A model generated the notes under the pieces. It did not search any database and was not told the DNA's origin. It saw only the letters and a list, made by a program, of their open reading frames with translations. Source: Chthonomonas sp. UBA6659 (lineage in GTDB: Bacteria > Armatimonadota > Fimbriimonadia > Fimbriimonadales > Fimbriimonadaceae). From it: a stretch of 29,370 bases of DNA. The translations under genes and the position numbers were made by a program. This document shows, piece after piece, positions 1 to 10,008 of the stretch (the first letter of the stretch is position 1; every line of letters begins with the position of its first letter). The stretch lies in the NCBI GenBank assembly GCA_002455425.1, contig DKKT01000079.1:1-29370 (forward strand), in the 5' to 3' direction.

Positions 1-4
1 CTGC

Positions 5-38
5 GCTCACCGACCTCTCCCCCGGAGGCGGAGAGGTG
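5..38 (-). repeat. Dispersed 34-base repeat, copy 1, past clpB
   Basis: This 34-base stretch matches the reverse complement of 17178-17211 at 32 of 34 positions; the differences are at repeat positions 20 and 22. It contains a self-complementary core (CCTCTCC ... GGAGAGG) that can fold into a hairpin. It lies 36 bases past the clpB stop codon, and the other copy also lies just past a gene end. Seen directly: the match and the dyad. Inferred: a short intergenic REP- or MITE-like repeat that may also act as a transcript end. No U-tract follows it. Confidence 0.7.
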
Positions 39-74
39 ATTCGGCCCAAGAACTAGATCCTCCCCGAGGGTGGT

Positions 75-2681
75 TCAGGCCTCGGCCGGGACCTCGGGGG
101 AGAACGTGAAGGTCCCGTCACGATAGCCGACCGAAACCTTCTGTCCGTCCAAGATCTCCCCGCGAAGCAGGGCTTGCGCGAGCGGATTCAGGATCTCCTT
201 CTGGATCGCCCGCTTGAGCGGCCTGGCTCCGTACACCGGGTCGAAGCCGGCGAGGGCGAGTTCCGCCGCCGCTTCCTCGGTCAGCTCGATCGTGATCCGC
301 CGCTCGGCGAGCCGGTCGGAGAGGCGCGCGAGCTGGATCTTGACGATCCGCTTGATCTCGTTCACGCCCAGCGAGCGGAACACGACCACATCGTCGAGGC
401 GGTTCACGAACTCCGGTCGGAAGAACGTGCGGACCTCTTCGAGCACCTTGATCTTGGTGTCCTCGAACTCCTGATCGCTCATCAACGGGTCGGCGTAGTG
501 ATGCGACCCGAGATTGCTCGTGAGGATCACGATCGCGTTCCTGAAATCGACGGTCCGGCCCTGACCGTCGGTCAGACGTCCGTCGTCGAGGAGCTGCAAA
601 AGGACATTGAAGACTTCAGGGTGGGCCTTCTCGACCTCGTCGAGGAGGATCACCGCATAGGGCCGCCGTCGCACCGACTCGGTGAGCTGACCCCCCTCTT
701 CGTAGCCGACATAGCCCGGAGGCGCCCCGATGAGACGCGCTACCGAGTGTCGCTCCTGGTACTCGCTCATGTCGATCCGCACCATCGCGCGCTCATCGTC
801 GAACAAGAACTCGGCGAGGGCGCGCGCCGTCTCCGTTTTCCCAACGCCGGTCGGCCCGAGGAACAGAAACGAACCGATCGGTCGATGCGGATCGGCGATC
901 CCACTGCGCGAACGGCGGATCGCGTCGCTCACGATCTGAAGCGCCTCGTTCTGCCCGACGAGACGATGCTCGAGATACTCTTCGAGGCGAAGGAGCTTGG
1001 CCATCTCGCCCTCCATGAGCCGGCTGACGGGTACGCCCGTCCACTTGCTCACGACCTCGGCGATGTCTTCGCTGTCGACCTCTTCTTTGAGCATCTTGCC
1101 GCCTTGCTGGAGCTGCTCAAGCTCGGCGGTTTCCAGTTCGAGCTCCTCTTGCAGGCTCGGAATGCGGCCGTGCTGAATCTCAGCCGCCTTCGCCCAATCG
1201 AGGTCGCGCTCGGCCGATTGGAGCTGAAGCCGAAGCGACTCGAGCTCCTCCTTGATCGCGCGGACCCGCTCGATCTTCTCCTTTTCCGTCTGCCAGACCG
1301 CTCGCATCGCGCTCGCCTTCTCGTTGAGCTCGGCGAGCTTCTTCTCGGTCTGGGCAAGGCGCTCCTTGCTCGCGGCGTCCTCCTCCTTTCTGAGGGCCTC
1401 GCGATCGATCTCGTACTGACGGCTTTGCCGCTCGACCTCATCGATCTCGGCCGGAACCGAGTCGATCTCGATCTTGAGGCGACTCGCGGCCTCGTCCATC
1501 AAGTCGATCGCCTTGTCCGGCAAGAACCGGTCCGTAATGTAGCGATTGCTGAGCGTTGCCGCGGCGACGAGCGCGCCATCGGTGATGCGGACCCCATGGT
1601 GGATCTCGTAGCGCTCTTTGAGGCCACGGAGTATCGAGATGGTCTCTTCGACACTCGGCTCGCCCACGTACACCTGTTGGAAACGGCGCTCGAGGGCGGC
1701 GTCCTTCTCGATGTCCTTGCGATACTCGTCGAGCGTGGTGGCCCCGACGCAGCGCAGCTCACCCCGAGCCAGCATGGGCTTGAGCATGTTCGCGGCATCG
1801 AGCGACCCCTCTGCTTTGCCCGCTCCGACGAGCGTGTGAAGCTCGTCGATGAAGAGGATGATCTCGCCCTCAGACTGCTTGATTTCGTCGAGCACGGCCT
1901 TGAGGCGGTCCTCGAACTCGCCTCGGTACTTCGCGCCCGCGATCATCGCCCCGAGATCGAGTGCGATCACGGACTTGTTGCGCAGGCTCTCCGGAACGTC
2001 TCCGCTGACGATCCGCTGAGCGAGGCCCTCGACGACTGCGGTCTTGCCTACGCCGGGCTCTCCGATGAGAACCGGATTGTTCTTGGTGCGTCGGCTCAGC
2101 ACCTGGATGACGCGGCGAATCTCTTCGTCACGCCCAATCACGGGGTCGAGCTTGCCCTGACGGGCACGGCCGGTCAAATCGTTGCCGTACTTTTCGAGCG
2201 CTTGGTAACGATCTTCCGCGCCCGGATCGGTGACACGGCGTCCGCCGCGGATGTCCTCGATCGCCGTCTCCAGGCTGTCCTTAGTGATGCCGAGCCCCCG
2301 CAGGGTCTTTCCGATGGTCGGATCGTCGAGCATCGCGAGCAGAATGTGCTCGGTCGAGACGTACTCGTCCTTCATGCCCTCCGCAACGCGGAACGCCTCG
2401 TTCAGCACCTTCTGCAGCCGACCGGTCATCGACGCACCGTAGGTGGCGCTTTGCCCGGTCACTTTGGCCTGGCGCGCGAGGACGTCGTCAACCTCGGTCT
2501 GAACCCGTCGCGGATCGACGCCGATCTTCTCGAGCAGTGGCCGGACCACGCCACCCTCCTGGTCGAGGAGCGCCCCGAGCATGTGTTCGACATCGAGGCT
2601 CTGGTGCTGGAGTTCGACCGCCCTTTGTTGTGCGGTCTGGAATGCCTCTTGGGACTTCAGGGTGAGTTTGTCGAATCGCAT
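75..2681 (-). CDS. clpB: ATP-dependent disaggregase ClpB
   Basis: Cytoplasmic Hsp100 chaperone that threads aggregated proteins through a hexameric ring, working with DnaK. At 868 residues it has full family length. Order of parts: N-terminal Clp repeat domain (about 1-145), first AAA+ domain with Walker A GEPGVGKT at about 207-214 and Walker B LFIDELH, a long charged coiled-coil middle domain (about 400-520) typical of ClpB rather than ClpA/C, and second AAA+ domain with Walker A GPTGVGKT at about 609-616. No IGF/L loop for ClpP binding was noticed, which fits ClpB. The ATG is preceded by AAGGAG about 10 bases upstream. It is transcribed in the same direction as the DUF4397 gene, 142 bases upstream, but looks independently expressed. 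Heat induction is expected from the family; I found no CIRCE element. Confidence 0.98.
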   Translation of the reverse strand: MRFDKLTLKSQEAFQTAQQRAVELQHQSLDVEHMLGALLDQEGGVVRPLLEKIGVDPRRVQTEVDDVLARQAKVTGQSATYGASMTGRLQKVLNEAFRVAEGMKDEYVSTEHILLAMLDDPTIGKTLRGLGITKDSLETAIEDIRGGRRVTDPGAEDRYQALEKYGNDLTGRARQGKLDPVIGRDEEIRRVIQVLSRRTKNNPVLIGEPGVGKTAVVEGLAQRIVSGDVPESLRNKSVIALDLGAMIAGAKYRGEFEDRLKAVLDEIKQSEGEIILFIDELHTLVGAGKAEGSLDAANMLKPMLARGELRCVGATTLDEYRKDIEKDAALERRFQQVYVGEPSVEETISILRGLKERYEIHHGVRITDGALVAAATLSNRYITDRFLPDKAIDLMDEAASRLKIEIDSVPAEIDEVERQSRQYEIDREALRKEEDAASKERLAQTEKKLAELNEKASAMRAVWQTEKEKIERVRAIKEELESLRLQLQSAERDLDWAKAAEIQHGRIPSLQEELELETAELEQLQQGGKMLKEEVDSEDIAEVVSKWTGVPVSRLMEGEMAKLLRLEEYLEHRLVGQNEALQIVSDAIRRSRSGIADPHRPIGSFLFLGPTGVGKTETARALAEFLFDDERAMVRIDMSEYQERHSVARLIGAPPGYVGYEEGGQLTESVRRRPYAVILLDEVEKAHPEVFNVLLQLLDDGRLTDGQGRTVDFRNAIVILTSNLGSHHYADPLMSDQEFEDTKIKVLEEVRTFFRPEFVNRLDDVVVFRSLGVNEIKRIVKIQLARLSDRLAERRITIELTEEAAAELALAGFDPVYGARPLKRAIQKEILNPLAQALLRGEILDGQKVSVGYRDGTFTFSPEVPAEA

Positions 2682-2696
2682 GTCTTGAGTCTCCTT

Positions 2697-2718
2697 CTAT
2701 CAATTCCTTTGATGATAG
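2697..2718. promoter_or_regulatory. Inverted repeat in the clpB leader, possible operator
   Basis: A dyad CTATCA-N10-TGATAG lies directly upstream of the clpB Shine-Dalgarno site. A TACTAT hexamer read on the minus strand (2715-2720) overlaps one arm and could be a -10 box. A perfect CTTGAGT (2684-2690), which matches one half of the HspR HAIR operator, also overlaps the leader, but its partner half at 2698-2704 matches only 4 of 7. A regulatory role is inference. Confidence 0.25.
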
Positions 2719-2792
2719 TAGAGATAACGCCACCGCGCTCCTCTGGGTTCCAACACCCCTATTGTGCCTCCTAGGATGAACCAAGGATCAGA

Positions 2793-2813
2793 GGGCCCGG
2801 CATCGCCAGGCCC
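2793..2813 (-). terminator. Hairpin past the DUF4397 gene
   Basis: GGGCCCGGC pairs with GCCAGGCCC across a 3-base loop, with 8 of 9 positions pairing. It begins 10 bases past the DUF4397 stop codon. On the minus strand it is followed by TCTGATCCTT, which is only weakly T-rich, so it is a possible rather than a clear intrinsic terminator. Confidence 0.35.
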
Positions 2814-2823
2814 CCTGCTGGGG

Positions 2824-3510
2824 TCAGTTGCGGTCCGCCAAGAACTCAAGCCGGAACGGCGCTCCGCCACCCTTGGCGTCGAGCGCAATGACCGTTCGAG
2901 CCTGCCCAGCCGTCACCGAGACATTGTTCGCAGAAATGGCGATGTCCTTGGTGCCGGCAACGGTCACGAAGAGGTCGTAACGGCCCGGATTCACCGGCAG
3001 ATAACCCGACGCGGCGCGGAACGGAACGTCCTCAAGAACGGGCGTTGCGGAGTCGATCGACGCGCCACTCGGCACGACATACACATCGACTTCCGGGGCA
3101 CTGGCGGCCGCGTGGACGACGCGAACGTTAACCTTGCCCGCCGGCGGCGCCGAGCGATCGTCGCGGAGGACGATCGGCGCGATCTGGGCAAGAAAGCCTG
3201 CCGCAAGGACCGTGTACGATTCGCGTTCAACCAAATCGACCCCGGCATCGATCACGGTCGTGGATGTTCCGGCCGCGTTGACCTTGATGTTTCGATGGCC
3301 TGCCGCGACCGACCGGTAGCCGGCGACCTCGCCGTATCCGAGGTTCTGGATCGCGATCCGGTTGTCGACGAGCACGTCGACGTTCGGGGCGTCCGGCGAG
3401 GCATGGACCACGCGGACGAAGGAATTCGGCGTGCTCTTTCCGGAGCCGCCGCAACCCACGATTGCCGAAACGCCGAGCAGCGCTGCGACGAGAATAGCAT
3501 AGTGTCTCAT
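2824..3510 (-). CDS. DUF4397 domain lipoprotein
   Basis: Predicted envelope lipoprotein of unknown function. The ATG at 3510 is chosen because GGAGG lies 6 bases upstream; a TTG four codons earlier (3522) would place the start inside that Shine-Dalgarno site. The 228-residue product begins with a lipoprotein signal (MRHYAILVAALL..., lipobox-like VGC followed by GGSG). Two tandem DUF4397 units follow: VRVVHASPDAPNVDV in the first half and VNVRVVHAAASAPEVDVYV in the second. Such units are beta-sandwich domains found in secreted and cell-surface proteins of many phyla; no enzymatic residues are known. It stands alone, with clpB 142 bases downstream on the same strand. Function beyond surface exposure is not inferable from sequence. 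Confidence 0.85.
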   Translation of the reverse strand: MRHYAILVAALLGVSAIVGCGGSGKSTPNSFVRVVHASPDAPNVDVLVDNRIAIQNLGYGEVAGYRSVAAGHRNIKVNAAGTSTTVIDAGVDLVERESYTVLAAGFLAQIAPIVLRDDRSAPPAGKVNVRVVHAAASAPEVDVYVVPSGASIDSATPVLEDVPFRAASGYLPVNPGRYDLFVTVAGTKDIAISANNVSVTAGQARTVIALDAKGGGAPFRLEFLADRN

Positions 3511-3833
3511 CGAGACCTCCAATCATTGCGAATGAGGAAGGTGAACTTCCAACTTCGGTACGCAGGCATGAAGCGGCGACAATTGAGACCTTTGACGATT
3601 CCATGGCCATTTTGATGCTCGCGTAGTGATGGCTTTACAAAGTTGAGAAAGGATTGTGCTCGAACGGAAAACTCACCGGTACGGGATCAAACGATGCCTG
3701 CCGATGGCATTCCGTTGACGGTCGCCGGGGTTTCGAACCATCGGGTCGCCGACTCCATGGGCCGAGGTACATTCAGCAGGATCCGACGTGACCGTCAGGT
3801 CGCTTCGCCAACCCGGAGGCTCGTGAACAACCG
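3511..3833. other. Gene-poor intergenic stretch
   Basis: These 323 bases separate the divergent DUF4397 (minus) and VOC (plus) genes. They should hold both promoters, but I cannot place either with confidence. An open frame at 3643-3837 (TTG start) has no recognisable protein features and an arginine-rich, atypical composition. A segment around 3728-3740 resembles a tRNA T-loop (TTCGAA), but the flanking bases do not form the T-stem. I see nothing else here. Confidence 0.5.
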
Positions 3834-4157
3834 ATGAACGGAACTCTCAGTAACTGTGTCGCTTGGGGAGTCGACGACCTCGAAGAAGCTCTTGCGTACT
3901 ATCGCCAAGCGTTCGGTTTCGACGAGAAGCAGCGCGGGGAAGGTTGGATCGAGATCGATACCCGCGGGCCTGTTCGCGTTTTCCTCTGCCGCGACGATGG
4001 ACGCACACCGACGTTCGAGTTCAATTGCGCCGATGTCCCGACCGAGGTCGCCCGGTTGAGCGGCCTGGGCTTCGAGCGGTACGGCGAAAACGAGGAGGGC
4101 ACGGAGATGTACGTCCGTGACCGGTACGGGCGGTTCTTCGCGATCTCGCCTCGCTAA
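3834..4157 (+). CDS. VOC-superfamily (glyoxalase-like) protein
   Basis: A 107-residue single-module vicinal-oxygen-chelate protein. The opening NCVAWGVDDLEEALAYYRQAFGF is the classic first beta-alpha unit ("...D...a..FY...lGF"), and the C-terminal YVRDRYGRFFAISPR matches the "DP.GN...l" last strand. The family covers glyoxalase I, dioxygenases and antibiotic-binding proteins. Metal-ligand positions are not evident, so the substrate cannot be named. GGAGG lies 14 bases before the ATG, rather far for a Shine-Dalgarno site, so the start is moderately certain. Its stop codon overlaps that of the convergent GH116 gene by 4 bases (shared CTAA), leaving no room for a terminator between them. Confidence 0.8.
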   Translation: MNGTLSNCVAWGVDDLEEALAYYRQAFGFDEKQRGEGWIEIDTRGPVRVFLCRDDGRTPTFEFNCADVPTEVARLSGLGFERYGENEEGTEMYVRDRYGRFFAISPR

Positions 4158-7003
4158 GAGTTCCGATATCGGTAACGGAATTCGCGGGCGACCGTTCCGT
4201 CGGGCTGGACCCGCTGCTCATACGTACCCCAACCCTCCGCGGCCAGGAACGCGGCACGGAATCGCTCCCCTCCGGTCTTGGGATCGAGAGAAAGCTCACC
4301 TTTGGGGCCGTGATGGCGAAACCCGCAAAGCGTCAGGTACGCCCCGAAAGACGCCATCGCCCGACCATAGTGATCGCTACACTCCACTTCATTGTACGGG
4401 TTGCGCTTCGTGGCTGAGTAGCGGTCGTGGATCGCGCGCACGACGGCGAGGCCCTCTTCGACGAGTCCCTCGGCGATCATGTGCGCGGCGGCCTGATACT
4501 CGAACCCGGTCATGCACTCGTTGAAGTACATCGCGGCCCACTTGTCCTGACCCTGTCCGGTCGCCCGCTCCGCACCCCCCCGTGGAAACGTGCACATGAT
4601 GAGCCCGGGCTCGCCCGGCGCGGCATACCAGCGTCCGCCCTCGATCGCCTTCATGGCTCGTCGATAGGCGCCGACGTCCTTCACGAAGTTGTGCCGATAG
4701 AGGGCAACCATCGCGGACCGCGCCTCCTTGGGCGGCACGATCCGGGGCAGACCGACCTGATGCGCCCAGGCTTGCCCGTAGAGCTGGTCGATATGGCAGC
4801 CTTCGTTCGTGTTGTTCGCCTCGGGGTGGGCCGGGTCGGGTCGATGGATGAAGTACTCGCCGTTGTAGAGCCGAGCGACCAAGTTCCGAGAGCCTCGCGC
4901 CGCGACTTCGCCGCAACGCTGGGCGAAGGCCGCATCTCCTTGCTCTGACGCCATCGCGCCGGCGGCACGAAGCGCGGCGACATAGAGCGACGAAATCCAC
5001 GCCATCGGTCCGTACCAGGCGGCATCGAGGGTGTTGTACTGAGCCCCTTCGAGGAGTCCGTCACCGCCGGGGTCTTGAGCGATCAGATACTCGGTCGCTT
5101 GCTTGATCTTTGGGTAGAGCCGATCGAGGAACGTCCGATCAGGTGCCATCTGATGCTCGCGGTAAGCGCGGAGGATGCAGCCGCATTGCCCGTCGTGAGC
5201 CACCGAGCGCGCGAACTCGGCACGGTAGTCGATCGCCCCTGACTCCGAGCGAAACGCGAGTCCGAAATCGACCTCCTCCCTGAGCCGGCGCTCGACCTCG
5301 GGAAAGACGCGCGCGATCGCTTGCGCGTAGCTCCAGACGTGGGTGCACGTTCCGGCGCAACAACCGATGCCCTCCCAAAACCAATATCGCCCGTCCTCGA
5401 ATCGGTGACAGGTGTTCGTGGCGAGAATGCTCGTGTTCATGAACGTCCGGTCGAGAAACCAATGGGGCAAGGTCGAGTCGTACCACGTGTCGCGCCAGCG
5501 GAAAGTCAGCGTTCGGAGACGCGGGAGATTGCGATCGAGATCTTCGAGGACGGCGGCGGCGTCCTTCCAGCGCGAGGCGTACCACCGCTTCTTGCTCTCG
5601 AATCCGGGAAGCCGCAGGTTCGGGAAGTGCCAGCCGACGAGCACGTGGACGATGGCGTGACTGCCCGGTCCCAGCCGCAGCCTGCGACCGAGCGTTGCGC
5701 GCGTGGCTTCGGCCCGCTCGGACGTCGGCCCCTCGAGCGCGACCGCAAACGTCCCGAAGTCCCCGCGCTCGGTCAAGGGTGGATCGAGCGGCGGCTGGTC
5801 GGTCTGGAGAATCGTTCCGATCCCGACGTTGCCCCAGGCCCCGGCGACCTGGTCGAGGATCACGATCTGAGCGTTCTTGCCGATCCAATCCGAGACGTCG
5901 AGCGCCTCGTCTCGCATCGCGTTCGAGTCGTGACCGGTCGCCGCGCGCACGACCCTGCCGTCCACGATCAGTTGCAGCCCGGTCTTGCCGGGATGGCGGC
6001 CGCCACCGATGCGAAACGCGAGGAATCGGCGCTCGATCGTGAACGGCTTGCTCGTCAACCTGCCGACATGGGCGTCTCCCCCGCCCACGTCTTCCCCGCC
6101 CCGGGTGTGGTGGCTGTTGACGACGAACGGCCCTTGCGCGCAAACGTCGCCCTGGTAGGCCGGAATCTGGGAGACGCGCACCGGACTCGACCCGAACGCC
6201 GTCCCCTCGACCGTCCATCCGGCGTACGTTCCCCTCGACCAATCTTCGAAGACGATGTCGGGGCGCGCAGCTTCTCGCGGTTCGGGGCGTGACTCGGCCA
6301 TCCAGCCACGGCCAGTGCGGGTCGCGACCGGCTCGAAGATGCGCTCGCGATGGGTGAGGAGCGCGGGTTGCAGGGCCAGCACCGGATGTCCGCAGGCGAC
6401 CTCGAGATCGATGTCGCGCGCCTCGGTTCCCACGTTCTCGATGCGGTAACGCAACACGGTCGCCGGGTAGGAGGACGACTCGATTTCGTGGGGCACGAAC
6501 GGCGAGAACGCCTCGAGGCGCACCGCGAGCCCATGGCCACGGTAGTTCACCGTGCCGATCGGATAGGTTCCGCGGAACCGGATTTCGTCCCAGCCGCCGC
6601 TCGCGTCGAGCCGGTGACCATCGACAGCCACGTGACACTCGAACGGCGGCGTGGGCTCGACGGGAGCCATGTAGTTTGCCCCATCCGCTTCGCGGAGCGT
6701 CTGCCCCTGGAAGGTAACGCTCCCTCGGTTGAGGGCTCCGACTCTCCCATCGTTGAAGATGTCCCAGTTCCAGAGCCGGCCGTCACCACCGAGGTAGACG
6801 GTTCCGGCGAAGCAGCCCCCGACGGGCATGCCGATATGGCGGAGCTCGTCGCCCGACCAGACTTCGGGCTCGCCCCGCTCAAGCAAGACATCCAGCCGGG
6901 TTTCGGCTCGGACTTCGTTCTGGGGCAGGACGCGGCTCGCGGCCAAGCCCGCGACGGTCGCGCCGGTCAGGCGCAGAAGGGTTCTTCGGCTGAGATCGGC
7001 CAT
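4154..7003 (-). CDS. Exported GH116/DUF608 glycoside hydrolase
   Basis: A 949-residue exported protein of the GH116 family (beta-glucosidase and glucosylceramidase-like; bacterial members act on various beta-glycosides). It begins with a twin-arginine signal (SRRTLLRL followed by a hydrophobic stretch), so it is probably exported folded through Tat. The N-terminal GH116 domain opens with GMPVGGCFAGTVYLGGDG. The C-terminal (alpha/alpha) catalytic domain carries FWEG, whose Glu is about residue 544 (likely nucleophile), and QYNTLDAAWYGP, whose Asp is about 660 (likely acid/base), and ends with the family signature NPYNEVECSDHYGRAMAS. Residues of roughly 248-402 (FEDWSRGTYAGW ... ILDQVAGAWGNVGIG) look like an extra jelly-roll module, of the kind attached to levanases, inserted in the N-terminal domain. 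GAGGAGG ends one base before the ATG, unusually close. The substrate is not determined. Confidence 0.9.
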   Translation of the reverse strand: MADLSRRTLLRLTGATVAGLAASRVLPQNEVRAETRLDVLLERGEPEVWSGDELRHIGMPVGGCFAGTVYLGGDGRLWNWDIFNDGRVGALNRGSVTFQGQTLREADGANYMAPVEPTPPFECHVAVDGHRLDASGGWDEIRFRGTYPIGTVNYRGHGLAVRLEAFSPFVPHEIESSSYPATVLRYRIENVGTEARDIDLEVACGHPVLALQPALLTHRERIFEPVATRTGRGWMAESRPEPREAARPDIVFEDWSRGTYAGWTVEGTAFGSSPVRVSQIPAYQGDVCAQGPFVVNSHHTRGGEDVGGGDAHVGRLTSKPFTIERRFLAFRIGGGRHPGKTGLQLIVDGRVVRAATGHDSNAMRDEALDVSDWIGKNAQIVILDQVAGAWGNVGIGTILQTDQPPLDPPLTERGDFGTFAVALEGPTSERAEATRATLGRRLRLGPGSHAIVHVLVGWHFPNLRLPGFESKKRWYASRWKDAAAVLEDLDRNLPRLRTLTFRWRDTWYDSTLPHWFLDRTFMNTSILATNTCHRFEDGRYWFWEGIGCCAGTCTHVWSYAQAIARVFPEVERRLREEVDFGLAFRSESGAIDYRAEFARSVAHDGQCGCILRAYREHQMAPDRTFLDRLYPKIKQATEYLIAQDPGGDGLLEGAQYNTLDAAWYGPMAWISSLYVAALRAAGAMASEQGDAAFAQRCGEVAARGSRNLVARLYNGEYFIHRPDPAHPEANNTNEGCHIDQLYGQAWAHQVGLPRIVPPKEARSAMVALYRHNFVKDVGAYRRAMKAIEGGRWYAAPGEPGLIMCTFPRGGAERATGQGQDKWAAMYFNECMTGFEYQAAAHMIAEGLVEEGLAVVRAIHDRYSATKRNPYNEVECSDHYGRAMASFGAYLTLCGFRHHGPKGELSLDPKTGGERFRAAFLAAEGWGTYEQRVQPDGTVAREFRYRYRNS

Positions 7004-7042
7004 CCCTCCTCACTTCGAGCAGCGCAGGGAATTTCCTTCGGG

Positions 7043-7075
7043 CGGCAGCCTCGACACGACTTGTCGAGGCTGCCG
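7043..7075 (-). terminator. Perfect 14-bp hairpin past the propeller gene
   Basis: CGGCAGCCTCGACA pairs perfectly with its reverse complement across a 5-base loop. It sits 8 bases past the stop codon of the Asp-box protein gene and 39 bases before the GH116 start. No U-tract follows on either strand. It could end or attenuate transcription, or protect the 3' end of the upstream message. The fold is seen; the role is inferred. Confidence 0.5.
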
Positions 7076-7083
7076 ACGAGGAG

Positions 7084-9945
<2,862 letters not shown>

Positions 9946-10008
9946 ATCGAGTGACTTTACCCACGGAACCTGACGCGACGTTCCCGATTCGAAGCCGCGT
10001 GACCGAGA

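Noticed and set aside
1..74. End of an unseen gene at the window edge
   Set aside because: No frame reaching the edge has recognisable coding character; the stretch is largely the 34-base repeat and clpB 3' flank.
174..2774. 866-codon open frame antisense to clpB
   Set aside because: It mirrors clpB on the opposite strand. Long antisense frames arise from the strong third-position G/C bias; it has no recognisable domain. The same applies to long antisense frames at 11518-12810, 17166-18863 and 27511-29343.
3715..3760. tRNA-like TTCGAA segment
   Set aside because: The bases flanking the supposed T-loop do not pair into a T-stem on either strand, and no acceptor or anticodon arm could be found.
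3643..3837. 64-codon frame whose TGA overlaps the VOC start
   Set aside because: It starts at a TTG without a Shine-Dalgarno site, is rich in Arg and lacks any recognisable feature. The overlap with the VOC start looks accidental.
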